NCBI GenBank assembly: GCA_017994815.1
Contig: JAGOJY010000022.1
Span: forward strand, 1-64,000
Direction of reading: 5' to 3'
DNA length: 64,000 nt
From: Acidobacteriota bacterium
Lineage (GTDB): Bacteria > Acidobacteriota > Polarisedimenticolia > J045
Part shown: one piece after another, positions 45,891 to 54,481 of the stretch
Numbering within the stretch: position 1 is the stretch's first letter
How the letters are laid out: every line of letters begins with the position of its first letter
Position numbers and translations under genes: made by a program
The notes under the pieces: model-generated
What the model saw: the letters and a program-made list of their open reading frames with translations, nothing else
Database searches by the model: none
Told to the model about the DNA's origin: nothing

Positions 45891-47111
45891 GTGGATTCCC
45901 TGGTCGCCGCGGCCGCGCGCGCCCTCGCCGCCGGCGACGCGCTCGGCGCTCTCAAGCGGGTCGCCCTGCGCAGGGACCCTCCGGCGCTGGCCCTGCGCGG
46001 GATCGCAATGGCCCAGCTCGGCGAGTACGCCCGCGCACGCGAGCTGCTGCGGCGCGCAGCGCGCGGATTCGGCGCTCGGGAGGAGCTCGCGCGTGCCCGC
46101 TGCGTCGTCGCCGAGGCCGAGGTGGCCCTCGCCATGCGCGATCTGGGGGGCTGGTCCAGCGCAGTGGCAGCCGCGGCGGCGAAGCTGGAAGCGCTCGGCG
46201 ATCGGACGAACGCGCAGCAGGCGCGGCTGACCGCGGCGCGCCGGCTGTTGCTTTTGGGCCGTCGGGACGAGGCGGCGGCGGCGCTGGCCCGCCTCGACAG
46301 GCGTGGCCTGCCGCCCTCTCTGGCCGCGGTGGCCGAGTTGACCAGCGCGGAGCTCGCGCTCCGCTCGCTGCGCATCGGTCCGGCTAGGGCGGCGCTGGCC
46401 CGCGCGCAGGCGGCAGGCCTCCAGTCCGGCGTTCCGGCGCTCCTGGCCGAGGTCGCGGAGGCGCGGGCCGCGCTCGATCGCCCCGCGGCCCGCCGAATCG
46501 TCGCCGGTGACGAACAGTTGCTGCGCCTGGACGAGGTCGCGGCGCTGCTGAACTCGGGCGCGCTGGTCGTCGACGCCTGCTCTCGCGTGTTGCGTGCCGG
46601 TGCCGTGCGACGGTCGCTCGCGCGCCGACCGGTGCTGTTGGCGCTGGCGCGGGCGCTCGCCGAGGCGTCGCCTCACGATGTCGACCGGCATGCGTTGATC
46701 GTGCGCGTGTTCGGCGCCTGCCGGCCGAACGATTCTCATCGAGCGCGCCTGCGGGTCGAGATCGGCCGTCTGCGCAGGTTCGTCGCCGGGCTGGCGCGCA
46801 TCGAGGCCACGGCGAGCGGCTTCGTCCTCACGCCGCACGCCGCGCCGGCCGTCGTCGTTCTGGCGCCGCCGATCGACGGCGACAAGGCGTCACTGTTGGC
46901 GCTGCTGTCCGACGGCGCGGCCTGGTCGACTTCGGCCCTGGCGCTCGCGGTCGGGGACAGTCAGCGCACGGTCCAGCGTGCGCTCGTGGAACTCGAGGCC
47001 GCCGGGCAAGTGCGCTCGATCCGGCGGGCGCGGGCGCGCCGCTGGCTCGCGCCGCCGCTGGCGGGATTCACGACGATCTTGTTACTCCCCGCCGTGCTCC
47101 CGCTCAGGTAG
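45891..47111 (+). CDS. Helical-repeat protein with C-terminal winged helix (probable transcription regulator)
   Basis: This 406-residue, Ala/Arg/Leu-rich protein has an N-terminal TPR-like helical array (about 1-190), a middle helical domain (about 215-310) and a C-terminal helix-turn-helix (about 340-380, with ALAVGDSQRTVQRALVELEA). The HTH reads like a winged helix followed by a basic RRARARRW segment. GTG 45891 gives the product MDSLVAAA. It lies 48 nt upstream of a beta-propeller protein, which it may regulate. The exact family is not recognised. Confidence 0.6.
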   Translation: MDSLVAAAARALAAGDALGALKRVALRRDPPALALRGIAMAQLGEYARARELLRRAARGFGAREELARARCVVAEAEVALAMRDLGGWSSAVAAAAAKLEALGDRTNAQQARLTAARRLLLLGRRDEAAAALARLDRRGLPPSLAAVAELTSAELALRSLRIGPARAALARAQAAGLQSGVPALLAEVAEARAALDRPAARRIVAGDEQLLRLDEVAALLNSGALVVDACSRVLRAGAVRRSLARRPVLLALARALAEASPHDVDRHALIVRVFGACRPNDSHRARLRVEIGRLRRFVAGLARIEATASGFVLTPHAAPAVVVLAPPIDGDKASLLALLSDGAAWSTSALALAVGDSQRTVQRALVELEAAGQVRSIRRARARRWLAPPLAGFTTILLLPAVLPLR

Positions 47112-47159
47112 TTTTGTCCTCGCCGCGCCGCTCCCGAGGCGCGGCGCAAGGAGCAGCCG

Positions 47160-47837
47160 ATGACCCGCACCAAAGGAAACGACGAATCGCAGCCGCCCGC
47201 GCGCGCGGCCGAGATCGTGCGCGAGTACGGCCCCTTCGCCGGCGCCGAGGACATCCACGGCGTCACGCACGACGGCCGGCGCGTCTGGGCCGCGACCGGG
47301 GCCCGGTTGGTGGCGTTCGATCCCGCGAGCGGCGAGCCCACGCGCTCGCTCGACTGCGAGTGCGACGCGGGCACCGCCTTCGACGGGACGCACCTCTATC
47401 AACTCGCCGAGGCGCGCATCGACAAGATCGACCCCGCCACCGGCGACGTGCTGGCCTCGATCCCGGCGCCCGGTCACGGCGGCGACTCGGGGCTGGCCTG
47501 GGCCGAGGGCAGTCTGTGGGTGGGCCAGTACCGCGATCGCAAGATCTACCAGGTCGATCCGGAGACCGGCGCCGTCATCCGCACCATCGAGTCCAACCGC
47601 TTCGTCACCGGCGTGACCTGGGTCGAGGGCGAACTGTGGCACGGGACATGGGAAGGCGAGGAGAGCGACATCCGCCGCATCGACCCGCGAACCGGCGCCG
47701 TGCTCGAGCGGCTGGCAATGCCCCGCGGGACGGGCGTCAGCGGGCTGGAGTCCGACGGCGCGGATCTCTTGTACTGCGGTGGTGGCGCGAGCGGGAAGGT
47801 CCGAGCCGTCAGACGCCCGAGGCGGGTTCGGTCCTGA
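47160..47837 (+). CDS. Glutaminyl-cyclase / YncE-like beta-propeller protein
   Basis: This 225-residue protein has repeated beta-propeller blades (IHGVTHDGRRVWAATG, YQLAEARIDKIDPATG, WVGQYRDRKIYQVDPETG, LWHGTWEGEESDIRRIDP). It resembles SMP-30/glutamine-cyclotransferase-like propellers but is short and lacks a signal peptide. Enzymatic activity cannot be claimed. ATG 47160 follows an AAGGAG RBS. The next gene starts 12 nt downstream, so they are probably co-transcribed. Confidence 0.7.
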   Translation: MTRTKGNDESQPPARAAEIVREYGPFAGAEDIHGVTHDGRRVWAATGARLVAFDPASGEPTRSLDCECDAGTAFDGTHLYQLAEARIDKIDPATGDVLASIPAPGHGGDSGLAWAEGSLWVGQYRDRKIYQVDPETGAVIRTIESNRFVTGVTWVEGELWHGTWEGEESDIRRIDPRTGAVLERLAMPRGTGVSGLESDGADLLYCGGGASGKVRAVRRPRRVRS

Positions 47838-47849
47838 TCAGGAGGAAGC

Positions 47850-48308
47850 ATGATCGATATCGTTCACAGGGTCGGAATCAAGGCCCCCGTTTCAAAGGTC
47901 TTCGCGGCGTTGTCCACGATCGACGGTATTGCGGGCTGGTGGACCAGGGAGACATCTGGCGCCTCCGAGCCGGGCGGGAACATCCAAGTACTCTTCTCCT
48001 CGCCGAACGGAGAGAGACTCGGTGGCATAAACATGGAGGTGCTGGCGTTGGATCCCGACAGGGAGGTGCACTGGCGCTTCCGATCGGGGCCCGAGGAATG
48101 GGTCGGGACCGACGCCATCTTCCGGCTGTCGCAGGACGGCGACTACACGATCGTCCGCTTCGGACACCGGAACTGGCGCGAGGCAGTCGAGTTCACGGAA
48201 CACTGCAGCACCAAGTGGGCAACGTTCCTGCTGAGCCTCAAGGAACTCGTCGAATCAGGTCGGGGCAAGCCCGCCCCCGACGATGTCAGGATCAGCGACT
48301 GGCATTGA
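47850..48308 (+). CDS. SRPBCC (AHSA1-like) domain protein
   Basis: This 152-residue single-domain protein has the START-like helix-grip fold of the SRPBCC superfamily. It starts IVHRVGIKAPVSKVFAALS, followed by GIAGWWT, central beta-strands and a C-terminal long helix ending in LKELVESG. Such proteins bind hydrophobic ligands or act as stress-linked co-chaperones; the ligand is unknown. An AGGAGG-type RBS lies just before ATG 47850. Confidence 0.85.
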   Translation: MIDIVHRVGIKAPVSKVFAALSTIDGIAGWWTRETSGASEPGGNIQVLFSSPNGERLGGINMEVLALDPDREVHWRFRSGPEEWVGTDAIFRLSQDGDYTIVRFGHRNWREAVEFTEHCSTKWATFLLSLKELVESGRGKPAPDDVRISDWH

Positions 48309-48662
48309 GAGTGCGTTGCGTACCGGCGCGGAGCGAGGTTTCACCGCGAGATCTCGCTCCGCTTGCCGCAGCCGGCGGTGCCGAGCCGGCGCCGTCTTCA
48401 ACTCCCGCGGCCTTCCTCGACAGCCCCGGGCTCCCCTCGCGCGCCGCGCCCGTCGCGCCCCCGCGGCCGGAAGCCGCGGGTCTCTGATCCCCTTCCTCGT
48501 TCCCGCCAGCCCCTCCCGCGGCTGCCTCACGCCCCGTTTGTCGGGCGCCAAGGGGTCCGTCACAAGCAAGCAGTCTCGGCCACGCGAGCGTTGTGGCAGC
48601 ATGGTCGCTCGGCAGTCCGAGTCGGGCAGCGGCTCACGCCGATTCATCCCGGAGGTCGGGGC
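48309..48662. other. Spacer carrying repeat R1 copy B
   Basis: The 354 nt between the SRPBCC and cysteine desulfidase genes contain repeat R1 copy B (48473-48540) and a GC-rich, partly palindromic stretch near 48342-48366. No gene is seen. A GGAGG RBS for the next gene is at 48651-48655. Confidence 0.5.
48473..48540. repeat. Dispersed repeat R1, copy B
   Basis: 68 bp about 90% identical to 27389-27455 in the same orientation; intergenic. Confidence 0.6.
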
Positions 48663-49919
48663 ATGGACATCACTGGATTCTTGGCAGCGGAATGGAAGCC
48701 CGCCCTCGGCTGCACCGAGCCCGCGGCCGTCGCGTGGACGGCGGCGCTGGCCGCGGACCAGGCCGGCGGGAACGCGCGGCAGGTGCGCCTGCGCTGTGAC
48801 GCGCGCACCTACAAGAACTGCTACGCCGTGGGAATCCCCAACTCCGGCCGCCAGTCGGGCCTCCTGTGGTCCCTGGCGCTGGGTGCGCACCTGGGCGATC
48901 CCTCGCTCGGACTGCGCAGCTTCGAGGGCAACACCCCCGCTTCGATCGCCGCTGCCGGAGAGCTGCTGGCGCGTCGAGGCGCGGAGGTGGAGGTCGAATC
49001 GGACCGCGTCTCGCTGATGGTGGATGTCACCGTGGTTTCGGACCGCGGCGTCGGCCGCGCCGTCGTGGAGCGGGAGCACACCAACCTGGCCCGCCTGGAA
49101 AAGGACGGTCGTCTCGTCGGCGGAGCCGCCTCCCGGTCCGACTCCGTGCCCTCCTCGACCGCGGGCGAGGAGGCCGCGCGGATGCGCATCGGCGAGTTGA
49201 TGGAACTGGCGCGGACGCTCGGCGAGAGCGACCGCGTGCGCCTCCGGGAGGGGTTGTCGTTGAACCTGGCGATCGCCCGGCACGGCCTGAGCCTGCTGCC
49301 TGCCGGCTTCGTTCCGCCGGGCGGCCAGGACAGCCAGACGCGAATCAGCAGGCTGGTGAGCGCGGGCGTGTACGCCCGCATGTCCGGCGAGCCGCTGACC
49401 GTCATGACCCTGGCCGGCTCCGGCAACAAGGGCATCACCACCTCCATCCCGGTGGTGCTCTGGGGTCGCGAGAGCGGCCACGATGAAGGCAGGATCGAGG
49501 AGGCGCTGGCGTTCGCCTGCCTCATGACGACCACGGCCACATGGCACCTCGGCACGCTGTCCGCCATCTGTGGAGCTGCCAACGCTTCGGGGATCGGCAT
49601 CGCCGCGGCGCTGGTCATGCTGGAGGGTGGCAGCGCCCACCAGGTCGGGCTGGCCGTTTCGAACATGGTGGGCAACGTCGCGGGCATGATCTGCGACGGC
49701 GCGAAGATCGGCTGCGCGATGAAGACGATGACCGGCGTGGATGCAGCGTTCCGCGCGGCGAATCTCGCGCTGGCCGGCATCGGAATCCCGGCGACGGACG
49801 GCATCGTCGGGGAGGACGGGGAGGAGTCCCTGTCGAACCTCGGACGCCTGGCCCAGCACGGGATGGTCGGCGTGGACGCCGAGATCCTGCGGATCATGCA
49901 GGACAAGCTCCGCCGTTGA
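48663..49919 (+). CDS. cyuA: Iron-sulfur L-cysteine desulfidase (CyuA/UPF0597 family)
   Basis: It is predicted to split L-cysteine into pyruvate, ammonia and sulfide using a [4Fe-4S] cluster. The 418-residue protein has the N-terminal LGCTEPAA motif (C17, the proposed catalytic base). Three further cysteines, C303, C344 and C351, sit in ICGAANASG and ICDGAKIGCAMK contexts; their spacing matches the cluster ligands of characterised cysteine desulfidases. An AGSGNKGI motif is also present. ATG 48663 has a GGAGG RBS. A related alternative is serine dehydratase-like activity. Confidence 0.88.
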   Translation: MDITGFLAAEWKPALGCTEPAAVAWTAALAADQAGGNARQVRLRCDARTYKNCYAVGIPNSGRQSGLLWSLALGAHLGDPSLGLRSFEGNTPASIAAAGELLARRGAEVEVESDRVSLMVDVTVVSDRGVGRAVVEREHTNLARLEKDGRLVGGAASRSDSVPSSTAGEEAARMRIGELMELARTLGESDRVRLREGLSLNLAIARHGLSLLPAGFVPPGGQDSQTRISRLVSAGVYARMSGEPLTVMTLAGSGNKGITTSIPVVLWGRESGHDEGRIEEALAFACLMTTTATWHLGTLSAICGAANASGIGIAAALVMLEGGSAHQVGLAVSNMVGNVAGMICDGAKIGCAMKTMTGVDAAFRAANLALAGIGIPATDGIVGEDGEESLSNLGRLAQHGMVGVDAEILRIMQDKLRR

Positions 49920-49958
49920 CCGCGGGGCGGCCGGTACTTTCGCATCACGTCCGGACCG

Positions 49959-49990
49959 CAACCGATGGTGGCCTCGCGGCCACGGTCATC
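49959..49990. repeat. Dispersed hairpin repeat R2, copy 2 (possible terminator)
   Basis: 30 of 32 positions match 32026-32057. GTGGCC (49968-49973) pairs with GGCCAC (49978-49983) across a TCGC loop. It sits between the convergent cyuA and deiminase genes, where a bidirectional terminator would be expected. Confidence 0.5.
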
Positions 49991-49997
49991 CCCGCGC

Positions 49998-52898
49998 TCA
50001 GGGAACGCAATCGGCAAGGGAGAGGGCGGTGCGGCCGCACTGGCCGGAGGGGACCAGCGACCGTTCCGCCGGCGGGAAGGCGGTCCCCCACCCTCCCTCG
50101 ATCGCGCCGCCGTCGTTGCCGAGGACGAGGAACCAGACCATGTCCGCCACGGCGTCGGGCGATGCGGTCCAGAGATGGCTCCCGCCGGGGGAAAGCGTGC
50201 AGTCCGCCCCGGAAACCGCGTACGCGGCCAGGTCGCGCCCCCAGCCCCAGACCAAGTGATACCCGGCCGAGGTGCAGGCCGCGGTTCCGGTGTCCCACGA
50301 CAGTTGGATCCCCTCCGGAGTCCGCACGGCCCGCAGCGGCTCGGTCCCGGGCTCCGTCCCGTCGGGGACGGTGCTGACCGTCGCGGCGCCTGGGCTGCAG
50401 GCCTGTTGGACCTGCGCCGTGACCCGCACGTTGTCCACCGCGAACCAGTAGTCGTAGGCCGCGTTCTGGTAGCTGAAGCGCAGGCGGAAGGACGGGTTGC
50501 CCGCACCCCACGGCGTGACATCGATCGTGTGGTGGTCCTGCACGCTGGAAGCCGGGGCGGTCCAGACCGTCTGCCACGCGGCGCCGTCCCGCACCGCGAC
50601 GGTGGTCTTGTCCCCGTCGCGGTAGCGGTAGTAGGTGTCGTACTCCAAGGTCAGCGCGGTGATGCCGGGCACGTCGGCGTCGATCGTCGGGGAAAAGAGG
50701 ATCGTGGAAGTCTTCGAACCCGCGCCGCAGGCCTGCGAATCCGTCAGGGCGTAGAACCCCGCGCTGCCGGGGGGCCGTTGCGCATCGCTGTCCACCCGCG
50801 CCCAGTTGCCGCAGGTGTGGGGCCCCGGGCCGGTGCTGACCTGCCACAGGGCCCAGTCGGCCGGGTTCTCGAAAGCGTCCTCGAACAGGGTTTCGGACCC
50901 GCCACCCGGACCCGAGGGGGTCCCGGGCCGTTCCACGGTGTTGGTCTCCTCGACCCCGTTGGCGAGGTCGCGCGCGCGGACGGCGTAGTGGTAGGTCCGC
51001 GCGAACTCCAGCGGCGATGAGTCGCGGAACGACAGGCCCTCGATCCCGGTCACGAGCAGGGTGTCCGGGCCCGGCGTGAAGCCGGACGTGGTGGAACGGT
51101 AGACCGTGTAGCGCAGCGGACCGCCGCAGGCCGGGATCCCGGCCTCCCAGGCGAGGTCGAGCGCGCAGGTCTCGGCCTGCGGGTTGGCGACCGCGGCCAG
51201 TCCGGAGAAGACCGGCGCCGACTGCCAGGTCAGGACCACCGGGACGGGATCGACGCGCGGGTTCACGCAGCCGGCGCCCCACACGCGACAGCTGTACTCG
51301 TGGGTGCCGGAGTCCAGCGCCAGGTAGGAAGACTCGTTGGCACCGGGGATCTCCTGCCCGTCCCGCAGCCATTGAAACGTGAACGGCCCGGTCCCGCCGG
51401 TGAGCGCGGCAGTCAACAGTTGCCCGCTGCCCTCGCAGACCGGCAGGGGACCTTCGGGCAGGACGTCGACGAGCGGGTGATTCGGGCAGATCGCGGTGAA
51501 GCTGTGGGCCCAAGGAGCGCCGATGTACGGGTGCGATTCGCGCCGGCCGCTCGCATCGGCGGCCTGGATGAAGTACGCGACCTCGGCCCCCTCGGGCTGG
51601 GCCGGGACGGTGGCCACGAACTGGTGGGGCGCGGCCCCGGGCTGCAGGGGCGTGGTCTGCCACGGCCCGCCCGCCGCGCTGTAGCGCACGGCGAGTTCGC
51701 CGGGGACCAGCGGCGCGCCGGAAAGCGCCTCGATCGAGGCCTCGATCCGGTAGTCGCCCCAGGTGATGTCCTCCTGCCGGTACGGCACGTGACCGATGAC
51801 CAGCATCCCGCGATCCGGGACGCCCATCGTGCGGCAGTGCAGGGCGTCCTCGGTCGCCCACGATCCGGGGAAGCCGAGCACCTCGTACCCCGGCATCGCC
51901 GCGGCGTACGTGGCCAGCGCGATCGAGTCCTGGCTGTTGCCGAAGGTCGGCACCAGCGCCTTCTTGTTGAGGATCAGCGAATTCGTGTAGAAGGTCCCGG
52001 CGGGGCAAAACACCCGCACGACGGTGTAGGGAACGCCCCACGGGGAGATCCGGGACGCGAAGTCGGCGGCGCGGGCGTTGAGGTCGTCCCACGTCGGATC
52101 GCTCACCGGCACGTCCTTGACCATCACCGTCGAGGGTCCGAGGAACTTGGCCCAGCAATCGATGTGGTGGATGCCGCCCGACTGGATGTCCTGCAGCACG
52201 AAGTACTCGTTCCCGAGGTAGTCGCGCATGATGCGGGCGATCTCGGCCGGAGTCTTGCCCGGGTTCTCGTCGTACACCAGGTCGCTGGAGGCCGAGGTGC
52301 CCAGCCCGTCGGACATGTGGTTGCCGCCGGTGTGAATCAGGTCCATCCCGAACACGGGGAGTCCCCAGGCGGCTCCGATCGCCTGCGGGACGACGTCGTC
52401 GCGGGGGCGCGGGCGGTTGTAGATGTGGTCGACGATCCCGAGCTTGCCGTCGTCGAAGATGAACCACGGCCCGTAGTCGCGGACCCAGATGCTGTCGGTC
52501 GCGGCGTAGACGAAGGCGACGTGGTCCATCCGCACGCCGCCGTTCGTGTAGGCGTTGCGCGCCGCCTGCTCCTCGGAGGCGTTGGCGACGATCGTGGTGA
52601 CCACCACGTCCTCGGACATCTCGGCCACCAGGTCCACGCTGATCCCCAGCGGCCAGCGCACGAGCACCCCCTCAGAGGGTTCCCACTCCGCCGGGTTGCG
52701 CACCGGGCCGGCGGGAGGGGCAGAGTTCCGGTGCTCGGCCCCGATCTCGTGCAGCCGGGTCTTCTCCTCCTCGGTCAGGCCGATCGGGAGTTCCGGTTTG
52801 TCCGCCGCGGGTTGCGGGGCCGGTTCGCCGGCCGGAACGGCGGGACCGGAGAAGGCCAGGAGGGCCAGCCAGAGGCCGGCAAGGCGCAGAGTTTTCAT
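49998..52898 (-). CDS. Secreted peptidylarginine deiminase-like protein (PAD_porph/agmatine deiminase superfamily)
   Basis: It is predicted to convert arginine residues, or free agmatine-like guanidines, to citrulline outside the cytoplasm. The 966-residue protein has a signal peptide (1-23). A guanidino-modifying catalytic domain (about 70-400) keeps the active-site set of the Porphyromonas enzyme: D141 in WVRDYGPW, H245 and D247 in GGIHHIDCW, N306 in YTNSLIL, and C355 in EDALHCRTMG. An Ig/PKD-like region (about 500-560), an FN3-like domain (about 565-660) and a jelly-roll adhesion module (about 670-830) follow. The C-terminal domain resembles those of other secreted proteins here. The start is fixed by the signal peptide. 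It is the last gene of the leftward series. Confidence 0.82.
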   Translation of the reverse strand: MKTLRLAGLWLALLAFSGPAVPAGEPAPQPAADKPELPIGLTEEEKTRLHEIGAEHRNSAPPAGPVRNPAEWEPSEGVLVRWPLGISVDLVAEMSEDVVVTTIVANASEEQAARNAYTNGGVRMDHVAFVYAATDSIWVRDYGPWFIFDDGKLGIVDHIYNRPRPRDDVVPQAIGAAWGLPVFGMDLIHTGGNHMSDGLGTSASSDLVYDENPGKTPAEIARIMRDYLGNEYFVLQDIQSGGIHHIDCWAKFLGPSTVMVKDVPVSDPTWDDLNARAADFASRISPWGVPYTVVRVFCPAGTFYTNSLILNKKALVPTFGNSQDSIALATYAAAMPGYEVLGFPGSWATEDALHCRTMGVPDRGMLVIGHVPYRQEDITWGDYRIEASIEALSGAPLVPGELAVRYSAAGGPWQTTPLQPGAAPHQFVATVPAQPEGAEVAYFIQAADASGRRESHPYIGAPWAHSFTAICPNHPLVDVLPEGPLPVCEGSGQLLTAALTGGTGPFTFQWLRDGQEIPGANESSYLALDSGTHEYSCRVWGAGCVNPRVDPVPVVLTWQSAPVFSGLAAVANPQAETCALDLAWEAGIPACGGPLRYTVYRSTTSGFTPGPDTLLVTGIEGLSFRDSSPLEFARTYHYAVRARDLANGVEETNTVERPGTPSGPGGGSETLFEDAFENPADWALWQVSTGPGPHTCGNWARVDSDAQRPPGSAGFYALTDSQACGAGSKTSTILFSPTIDADVPGITALTLEYDTYYRYRDGDKTTVAVRDGAAWQTVWTAPASSVQDHHTIDVTPWGAGNPSFRLRFSYQNAAYDYWFAVDNVRVTAQVQQACSPGAATVSTVPDGTEPGTEPLRAVRTPEGIQLSWDTGTAACTSAGYHLVWGWGRDLAAYAVSGADCTLSPGGSHLWTASPDAVADMVWFLVLGNDGGAIEGGWGTAFPPAERSLVPSGQCGRTALSLADCVP

Positions 52899-53096
52899 CG
52901 ACCGATCGCTGCTCCGGAATTGGGGAACCCCAAGGCAGGGAATGTACCCCGAACCGCGCCCGAAGGGACGCACACGCTCCCAGCGCTGGCTCACGATCCC
53001 GGCACCGCCGCCCAGGTGCGCTTCGCCGCCGCGCAGTCGCTCGCGGGGATTTGGCACCGAGACACGCGCTGGCGGGGCGGCAGAGCTTCTACGGCC

Positions 53097-54458
53097 CTAC
53101 CCGGTCAGAAGGCAGCGGCCGTGGGTTAGGACGACCTCGGCGTAGAACCTGGCGCTGGCCTTGGGCGTGCGGTCGCGCGTGGCGAAATCGACGTGGACGA
53201 TGCCGAAGCGCTTCGAGAAGCCCTCCGCCCACTCCAGGTTGTCCAGGAGCGACCAGACGAAGTAGCCGCGCAGGTCCACCCCGTGCCGGATCGCGTCCAG
53301 CGCGGCGCGCAGGTGCTCGTGCAGGTAGGCGACGCGCAACGGGTCCTCGACCAGCGGCCCCCCCGCGCGCTCCGGGTCCGGGAAGGCCGCGCCGTTCTCG
53401 GTCACGTAGAGCGGGATCTCGCCGTAGCGCCCGCGGACCCAAAGCAGCGTCTCGGTCAACCCGCGCGGGTACACCTCCCAGCCCATGGCGGTGTGTGGCA
53501 TCCCCGGCTGCACGACGTACGCGGCCCGCGGCGGCAACCCGCCGGGATCGTCGCGGACCACGCGGCGCAGGTAGTAGTTCACGCCGACGAAGTCGATCGG
53601 CGCGCGCACGCGCTCCATGTCCGCCGGTGAGAGCGGCGCCCAGGCGTCGCCGAACAGCTCCGCCATCTCGTCCGGGTGGCGGCCGAGGAGCACCGGGTCG
53701 AGGAACTGGTGGTTGACGTACGCTTCGCAGCGCGCGGCCGCGGCCCGGTCGACCGGCCGGCCGGACGCCGCGTGGTGCGGCGTGAGGTTGACGACGAGGC
53801 CGATGCGCCGGGCTCCCGCGGCGCGGCCGGCCGCGAGCGCGGCGGCGTGGGCCCGCAGGAGGTTGCGCGCCGCGAGCGGGGCCTCGGCCAGCACGCGGTG
53901 CCCCGGCGCCAGCGTCCCGTGGAGGTAGCCGCCGTCCACGACGACCCACGGCTCGTTGAGCGTGGCCCACAGCTCGACGCGATCGCCCAGGGCGCGGAAC
54001 AGCACCTCGGCGTAGTCCGCGAACCAGCCGGCGCTGTCCGGGTTGAGCCAGCCCCCGCGGTCGTCGAGCGCGGCCGGCAGGTCCCAGTGGTACAGCGTCG
54101 CCATCGGCCGGATCGAGCGCTCGAGCAGCATGTCCACGAGCCGGCGGTAGAAGTCGAGGCCGGTGTCGTTGACGCTGCCGCGGCCTTCCGGCAGCACGCG
54201 CGGCCAGGCGATGCTGAAGCGGTACGCCTGCAGCCCCAGTTCGGCCATCAGCCGCACGTCGTCCGCGCAGCGGAGGTAGTGCTCGCAGGCCAGGTCGCCC
54301 GTGTCGCCGCCGCGCACGAGCCCCGGGGTGTGGCTGAAACGGTGCCAGATGCTCGGCCCGGCGCCGTCGGCGAGCGGGTGGCCCTCGACCTGGTAGGCGG
54401 CCGTGGCCGCGCCCCAGAGGAAGCCGTCCGGGAAGCCCCCGCTCGCGTCGTGCGGCAT
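53097..54458 (-). CDS. GH1 beta-glucosidase
   Basis: This cytosolic retaining beta-glucosidase has 453 residues. The N-terminal FLWGAATAAYQVEG stretch, the acid/base in TLNEP (E169) and the nucleophile in YVTENG (E354) are all intact. FVWSLLDNLEWAEGFSKRFG is the C-terminal family signature. Length and motifs are standard. It could release glucose from short beta-glucosides delivered by the sugar importer at 16.7-19.7 kb, though it is 30 kb away. It starts 23 nt after the pepF stop in the leftward series. Confidence 0.93.
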   Translation of the reverse strand: MPHDASGGFPDGFLWGAATAAYQVEGHPLADGAGPSIWHRFSHTPGLVRGGDTGDLACEHYLRCADDVRLMAELGLQAYRFSIAWPRVLPEGRGSVNDTGLDFYRRLVDMLLERSIRPMATLYHWDLPAALDDRGGWLNPDSAGWFADYAEVLFRALGDRVELWATLNEPWVVVDGGYLHGTLAPGHRVLAEAPLAARNLLRAHAAALAAGRAAGARRIGLVVNLTPHHAASGRPVDRAAAARCEAYVNHQFLDPVLLGRHPDEMAELFGDAWAPLSPADMERVRAPIDFVGVNYYLRRVVRDDPGGLPPRAAYVVQPGMPHTAMGWEVYPRGLTETLLWVRGRYGEIPLYVTENGAAFPDPERAGGPLVEDPLRVAYLHEHLRAALDAIRHGVDLRGYFVWSLLDNLEWAEGFSKRFGIVHVDFATRDRTPKASARFYAEVVLTHGRCLLTG

Positions 54459-54481
54459 GTCGCGACGACCGCCGCGCCGGC

